Below are positions 60,010 through 64,000 of a DNA stretch of 64,000 bases, in pieces. The stretch lies in NCBI RefSeq assembly GCF_035918155.1, contig NZ_CP109327.1, positions 2,790,001 through 2,854,000 of the forward strand, given 5' to 3'. The notes under the pieces are model-generated. The model searched no databases. It saw only the letters and a program-made list of their open reading frames with translations, and was not told the origin of the DNA. The DNA comes from Streptomyces sp. NBC_01591 (lineage in GTDB: Bacteria; Actinomycetota; Actinomycetes; Streptomycetales; Streptomycetaceae). The translations under genes were made by a program, and so were the position numbers. Each line of letters starts with the position of its first letter. Within the stretch, counting starts at the first letter, position 1.

Positions 60010-60479
60010 GGGTTGCCTCCTGATCATGTTTCGGAAAATGCTTCAGCCACGCGCGTGCGCGGGGCGTTGGCCGTAGTCCACACGGGAGCGGCGGATCGCG
60101 CAAGTACCCAGCGTGCGAGACCGCCTAAACGGTGACGTTCCCTGCCACGTCGCCGCACTGTCGGCAGACCCCCTCCGGGGCCCGGCGCTACCGTCCACAC
60201 CCTTTACGTCCTTCCACAGCTTATGCCGTTTCGGTCCGCCATTCGGAGTCGAACATCCTTTGGGAACGCTTGGACGGGTTGGGCGTATGGTTGCGGTTTG
60301 GCCCGACCCATCCCCGCGCACCGGACGCGATGTCTCACAACACGGCGGTTACCCCTCGGTAGAGATGACGTTTGCGCCCTCGCGGTACACGATGGTGTTG
60401 GCGTACCTGCATACATCCCGGGGGCATGTCCTCCCTCTTTCAGGCCCCGTAGAGCACCACCGAACAGCGAAGGAACAGC
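60010..60479. other. aceE upstream region
   Basis: These 470 bp separate the DUF3052 gene from aceE. No gene or clear promoter could be fixed by eye. The A/T-richer part near 60200-60300 is the likeliest promoter area. The aceE ribosome site AAGGAACAGC is at 60470. Confidence 0.35.
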
Positions 60480-63221
60480 GTGGCTTCCGGATCCGATCGC
60501 AACCCGATCATCATTGGCGGCCTGCCGAGCCAGGTCCCGGACTTCGATCCCGAAGAGACCCAGGAATGGCTCGACTCGCTCGACGCCGCGGTCGACGAGC
60601 GAGGTCGTGAGCGGGCCCGTTATCTGATGCTCCGGCTCATCGAGCGTGCGCGCGAGAAGCGCGTCGCCGTGCCGGAAATGCGCAGTACGGACTACGTGAA
60701 CACGATCGCCACGAAGGACGAGCCGTTCTTCCCCGGCGACGAGGAGATCGAGCGCAAGGTCCTCAACGCGACCCGCTGGAACGCGGCCGTGATGGTGTCG
60801 CGCGCCCAGCGTCCGGGCATCGGTGTCGGCGGCCACATCGCCACCTTCGCCTCCTCGGCCTCGCTGTACGACGTGGGCTTCAACCACTTCTTCCGGGGCA
60901 AGGACGACGGTCTGGGCGGCGACCAGATCTTCTTCCAGGGGCACGCGTCCCCGGGCATCTACGCCCGCGCCTTCCTGCTCGACCGGCTGAGCGAGGCGCA
61001 GCTCGACGCCTTCCGCCAGGAGAAGTCGAAGGCGCCCAACGGCCTGTCCAGCTACCCGCACCCGCGGCTGATGCCGGACTTCTGGGAGTTCCCGACCGTC
61101 TCGATGGGCCTCGGCCCCCTCGGCGCGATCTACCAGGCCCGGATGAACCGCTACATGGAGGCGCGCGGCATCGCCGACACCTCCAGGTCCCATGTCTGGG
61201 CGTACCTGGGCGACGGCGAGATGGACGAGCCCGAGTCGCTCGGCCAGCTCTCCATCGCCGCCCGTGAGGGCCTGGACAACCTCACCTTCGTGGTCAACTG
61301 CAACCTGCAGCGGCTCGACGGCCCGGTGCGTGGCAACGGCAAGATCATCCAGGAGCTGGAGTCGCAGTTCCGCGGCGCCGGATGGAACGTCATCAAGCTG
61401 GTCTGGGACCGCTCCTGGGACCCGCTGCTCGCGCAGGACCGCACGGGCATCCTGGTCAACAAGCTGAACACCACGCCGGACGGCCAGTTCCAGACGTACG
61501 CCACCGAGTCGGGCGCATACATCCGTGACCACTTCTTCGGGGACGACCCGCGGCTGCGCGACATGGTCAAGGACATGACCGACGACCAGATCCTGCACCT
61601 GGGCCGCGGCGGTCACGACCACAAGAAGGTCTACGCGGCCTACGCGGCGGCCAAGGCCCACAAGGGCCAGCCGACGGTGATCCTGGCGCAGACGGTCAAG
61701 GGCTGGACCCTGGGGCCGAACTTCGAGGGCCGCAACGCGACCCACCAGATGAAGAAGCTCACGGTCGAGGACCTCAAGCGGTTCCGCGACCGGCTGCACA
61801 TCCCGATCACGGACAAGCAGCTGGACGAGGGCTACCCGCCCTACTACCACCCGGGCCGCGACTCGGAGGAGATCCAGTACATGCACGACCGCCGCAAGGG
61901 TCTGGGCGGTTACGTCCCGACCCGTGTGGTGCGTGCGAAGCCGCTGGTCCTGCCCGAGGACAAGACGTACGCGACCGCGAAGAAGGGTTCCGGTCAGCAG
62001 TCGATCGCCACCACCATGGCGTTCGTCCGCATCCTGAAGGACCTCATGCGGGACAAGGAGATCGGCAAGCGTTTCGTGCTGATCGCGCCCGACGAGTACC
62101 GCACCTTCGGTATGGATGCCTTCTTCCCGAGCGCGAAGATCTACAACCCGCTGGGCCAGCAGTACGAGGCGGTGGACCGCGATCTTCTGCTCGCGTACAA
62201 GGAGTCGCCGACCGGTCAGATGCTGCACGACGGCATCTCGGAGGCCGGCTGCACGGCATCGCTGATCGCCGCCGGTTCGGCGTACGCCACGCACGGCGAG
62301 CCGCTGATCCCGGTGTACGTCTTCTACTCGATGTTCGGTTTCCAGCGCACCGGTGACCAGTTCTGGCAGATGGCCGACCAGCTCGCGCGCGGCTTCGTGC
62401 TGGGTGCGACCGCCGGCCGTACGACGCTGACCGGTGAGGGTCTCCAGCACGCGGACGGCCACTCTCAGCTGCTCGCCTCGACCAACCCGGGCTGTGTCGC
62501 GTACGACCCGGCGTTCGGGTACGAGATCGCGCACATCGTCAAGGACGGTCTGCGCCGGATGTACGGCGGGACCCCCGAAGAGAACGAGGACGTCTTCTAC
62601 TACCTCACCGTCTACAACGAGCCGATCCAGCACCCGGCCGAGCCCGAGAACGTGGACGTCGAGGGCATCCTCAAGGGCGTGTACCGCTTCAAGGCCGCCG
62701 AGCGGGGCGAGATCCCGGCCCAGATCATGGCGTCCGGTGTGGCGGTCCCGTGGGCGGTCGAGGCGCAGCGGATCCTCGCCGAGGAGTGGAACGTCCGGGC
62801 GGACGTCTGGTCGGCGACCTCCTGGAACGAGCTGCGCCGTGAGGCCGTGGACGTGGAGCAGTACAACCTGCTGCACCCGGAGGAGGAGCAGCGCGTCCCG
62901 TACGTCACGCGGAAGCTCTCCGGCTCCGAGGGCCCGTTCGTGGCGGTCTCGGACTGGATGCGTTCCGTGCCGGACCAGATCGCGCGCTGGGTGCCCGGTG
63001 CGTACCAGTCGCTGGGTGCGGACGGCTTCGGCTTCGCCGACACCCGTGGCGCGGCCCGCCGGTTCTTCCACATCGACGCGCAGTCGATCGTCCTCGCGGT
63101 GCTCACCGAGCTCGCGAAGGAGAACCGGATCGACCGTTCGCTGCTGAAGCAGGCCATCGACCGGTACGAGCTGCTGGACGTGACCGCGGCCGACCCGGGC
63201 GCGGCCGGCGGCGACGCGTAG
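60480..63221 (+). CDS. aceE: Pyruvate dehydrogenase E1 component (homodimeric)
   Basis: This 913-aa thiamine-diphosphate enzyme decarboxylates pyruvate and transfers the acetyl group to E2. It has [40 protein letters not shown], the ThDP/Mg motif [12 protein letters not shown]...[15 protein letters not shown], and [14 protein letters not shown] [12 protein letters not shown], all as in AceE. Length is normal. GTG 60480 ([10 protein letters not shown]) is chosen. It is monocistronic with a strong terminator, since actinobacterial E2 and E3 genes lie elsewhere. Confidence 0.96.
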   Translation: MASGSDRNPIIIGGLPSQVPDFDPEETQEWLDSLDAAVDERGRERARYLMLRLIERAREKRVAVPEMRSTDYVNTIATKDEPFFPGDEEIERKVLNATRWNAAVMVSRAQRPGIGVGGHIATFASSASLYDVGFNHFFRGKDDGLGGDQIFFQGHASPGIYARAFLLDRLSEAQLDAFRQEKSKAPNGLSSYPHPRLMPDFWEFPTVSMGLGPLGAIYQARMNRYMEARGIADTSRSHVWAYLGDGEMDEPESLGQLSIAAREGLDNLTFVVNCNLQRLDGPVRGNGKIIQELESQFRGAGWNVIKLVWDRSWDPLLAQDRTGILVNKLNTTPDGQFQTYATESGAYIRDHFFGDDPRLRDMVKDMTDDQILHLGRGGHDHKKVYAAYAAAKAHKGQPTVILAQTVKGWTLGPNFEGRNATHQMKKLTVEDLKRFRDRLHIPITDKQLDEGYPPYYHPGRDSEEIQYMHDRRKGLGGYVPTRVVRAKPLVLPEDKTYATAKKGSGQQSIATTMAFVRILKDLMRDKEIGKRFVLIAPDEYRTFGMDAFFPSAKIYNPLGQQYEAVDRDLLLAYKESPTGQMLHDGISEAGCTASLIAAGSAYATHGEPLIPVYVFYSMFGFQRTGDQFWQMADQLARGFVLGATAGRTTLTGEGLQHADGHSQLLASTNPGCVAYDPAFGYEIAHIVKDGLRRMYGGTPEENEDVFYYLTVYNEPIQHPAEPENVDVEGILKGVYRFKAAERGEIPAQIMASGVAVPWAVEAQRILAEEWNVRADVWSATSWNELRREAVDVEQYNLLHPEEEQRVPYVTRKLSGSEGPFVAVSDWMRSVPDQIARWVPGAYQSLGADGFGFADTRGAARRFFHIDAQSIVLAVLTELAKENRIDRSLLKQAIDRYELLDVTAADPGAAGGDA

Positions 63222-63246
63222 GGCCGCAGGCTCGACGGAGTACGTA

Positions 63247-63284
63247 CGAAGGGCGGCGGGACCTCGTGGTCCCGCCGCCCTTCG
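63247..63284. terminator. Bidirectional terminator after aceE
   Basis: A 17-bp perfect stem joins 63247-63263 to 63268-63284 around a 4-nt loop, between aceE and the convergent I36 gene. Confidence 0.88.
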
Positions 63285-63313
63285 GCGTCCGCGGCCGGTT
63301 CTCCGTCCTCCGG

Positions 63314-63691
63314 TCAGTTCTCCCAGATCTTGAAGGCCCTGACCTGGTACGGGGACCGGGGCACCCAGGTACCGCCGCCCGGATAGGTCTCGAACTCACC
63401 GGTCTCGGCGCATTCCGCCGACTGGTACGTGGTGACGGGGCGGCCGGTGCGGTTGGCGAGCGCCTGGACCTTGCTGCCCTTCGGCAGCGGGACGCAGCTC
63501 TCGATGTCGGTCGTGGACAGCTCATGGGTCCGGCGGGTGCCGGTGAAGTCCGGCGCGTCCCAGAGGCAGAGCTGGCCGGCGGCGCAGGATCCGAGCCGGA
63601 CGGGCGCGGAGTGGGCCTCGGTCTGCGGGATCAGGGCGGTGGCGGCCAGCGAAGTGGCGGCCAGGGCGGTGGCAAGAACGGTCGTACGCAT
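63314..63691 (-). CDS. Secreted peptidase-inhibitor I36-type protein
   Basis: This 125-aa exported protein has a signal peptide (about 1-29, ending EAHSA). The mature part has SCAAGQLCLWDAPDFTGTRR, ESCVPLPKG, SVKALANRTG-like KVQALANRTGRPVTTYQSAE and CAETG, with four Cys giving two likely disulfides. This is the gamma-crystallin-like I36 inhibitor fold (SMPI-type). Whether it inhibits a protease is untested. Confidence 0.85.
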   Translation of the reverse strand: MRTTVLATALAATSLAATALIPQTEAHSAPVRLGSCAAGQLCLWDAPDFTGTRRTHELSTTDIESCVPLPKGSKVQALANRTGRPVTTYQSAECAETGEFETYPGGGTWVPRSPYQVRAFKIWEN

Positions 63692-63791
63692 GGAAATCGA
63701 CCCCCGTGGTGGTGCGAATCAGTTGCACGCACCCTGACCTGCGGAGCAAGGCCCGGGGAAGGGATCGCGGGCCACACCACCCTGATAGGCG

Positions 63792-63823
63792 ACAGCCCCG
63801 CCGGAACGGTCCGGCGGGGCTGT
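63792..63823. terminator. Terminator after the MFS gene
   Basis: ACAGCCCCGCCGGA (63792-63805) pairs perfectly with TCCGGCGGGGCTGT (63810-63823) around ACGG. It lies 57 bp past the minus-strand stop at 63880. Confidence 0.85.
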
Positions 63824-63879
63824 TGTACGCACTGTGTTGACGCGAGGGCGCGAGCCCGGGGCGTCGTCGTGGCGACCGG

Positions 63880-64000
63880 TCAGATGTGACCGGCGCCCGC
63901 GCCCGCCTCGGCATTCGCACCGCGCTTGGTGAGCGTGGCGACCAGCGCGGCGACCACCGCGACGACGCCGGCGACCATGAACGCCGTGCTCATCCCTGAC
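63880..64000 (-). CDS. Membrane transporter C-terminus, probably MFS (runs off window)
   Basis: Only the last 39 codons are visible: SGMSTAFMVAGVVAVVAALV, ATLTKRGANAEAGAGAGHI. One hydrophobic helix followed by a short charged tail fits the last transmembrane segment of an MFS DHA2-type exporter. The family cannot be fixed from this piece. Confidence 0.5.
   Translation of the reverse strand, partial: SGMSTAFMVAGVVAVVAALVATLTKRGANAEAGAGAGHI

Overview
The window is high-GC actinobacterial chromosome, almost certainly Streptomyces. Evidence: strong G/C third positions, many GTG starts, 4-bp stop/start overlaps in operons, a 24-aa bL37 ribosomal protein gene, a homodimeric aceE, TerD clusters, and a tRNA flanked by integrative-element debris. 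No IS element, CRISPR array, rRNA operon or complete prophage was found.

Layout. 1-7.5 kb: the start of a minus-strand glycosyltransferase, a KstR-type TetR regulator, a small DUF4190 protein, and a branched-chain-amino-acid-type ABC transporter operon (binding lipoprotein, two ATPases, two permeases) coupled to an alpha/beta hydrolase. 7.5-12.5 kb: a PucR-type regulator downstream of a 3-hydroxybutyrate dehydrogenase, a broken aldo/keto reductase, and a secreted PHB-depolymerase-like esterase. 12.5-16.1 kb: ferredoxin and aldehyde dehydrogenase, divergent from a metallo-beta-lactamase-fold hydrolase, then a DinB protein. 16.2-22.0 kb: a cobalamin riboswitch leading a six-part unit of two secreted, membrane-anchored proteins and a complete ECF transporter (T component, fused double ATPase, S component). 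22.3-25.9 kb: a two-HTH-like protein, then a divergent FadA5-type thiolase and CYP125-type P450. 26-42 kb: mixed transport, membrane and hydrolase genes (AEC carrier, GT87-PAP2 fusion, DUF2330, GNAT, MFS-MarR fusion, HAD phosphatase, FetB-type permease, secreted HNH nuclease, DoxX, DedA, DUF2277, DUF1254, MerR). 42.4-45.3 kb: bL37, a GYD protein, then a decayed integrative-element scar ending at tRNA-Val(TAC). 45.5-49.5 kb: DUF4097 lipoprotein, coiled-coil protein, DUF4383, FmdB-like zinc ribbon, O-methyltransferase. 49.5-58.8 kb: a Ter stress cluster (HAD, PRTase-StiP fusion, HpcH-like lyase, four TerD-family proteins, DUF475). 58.9-64 kb: peroxiredoxin, DUF3052, aceE, a secreted I36-type inhibitor and the end of an MFS transporter.

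Two systems deserve attention. First, the B12-riboswitch unit pairs an ECF transporter with a secreted alpha/alpha-barrel protein and a second secreted protein, which resembles a bacterial counterpart of the intrinsic factor/transcobalamin architecture. Second, sites resembling the KstR operator (TNNAACNNGTTNNA) occur upstream of the KstR-like gene, between the thiolase and CYP125 genes, and between the aldehyde dehydrogenase and MBL genes. This suggests a small steroid- or isoprenoid-side-chain regulon. All functional statements are inferred from sequence reading alone.
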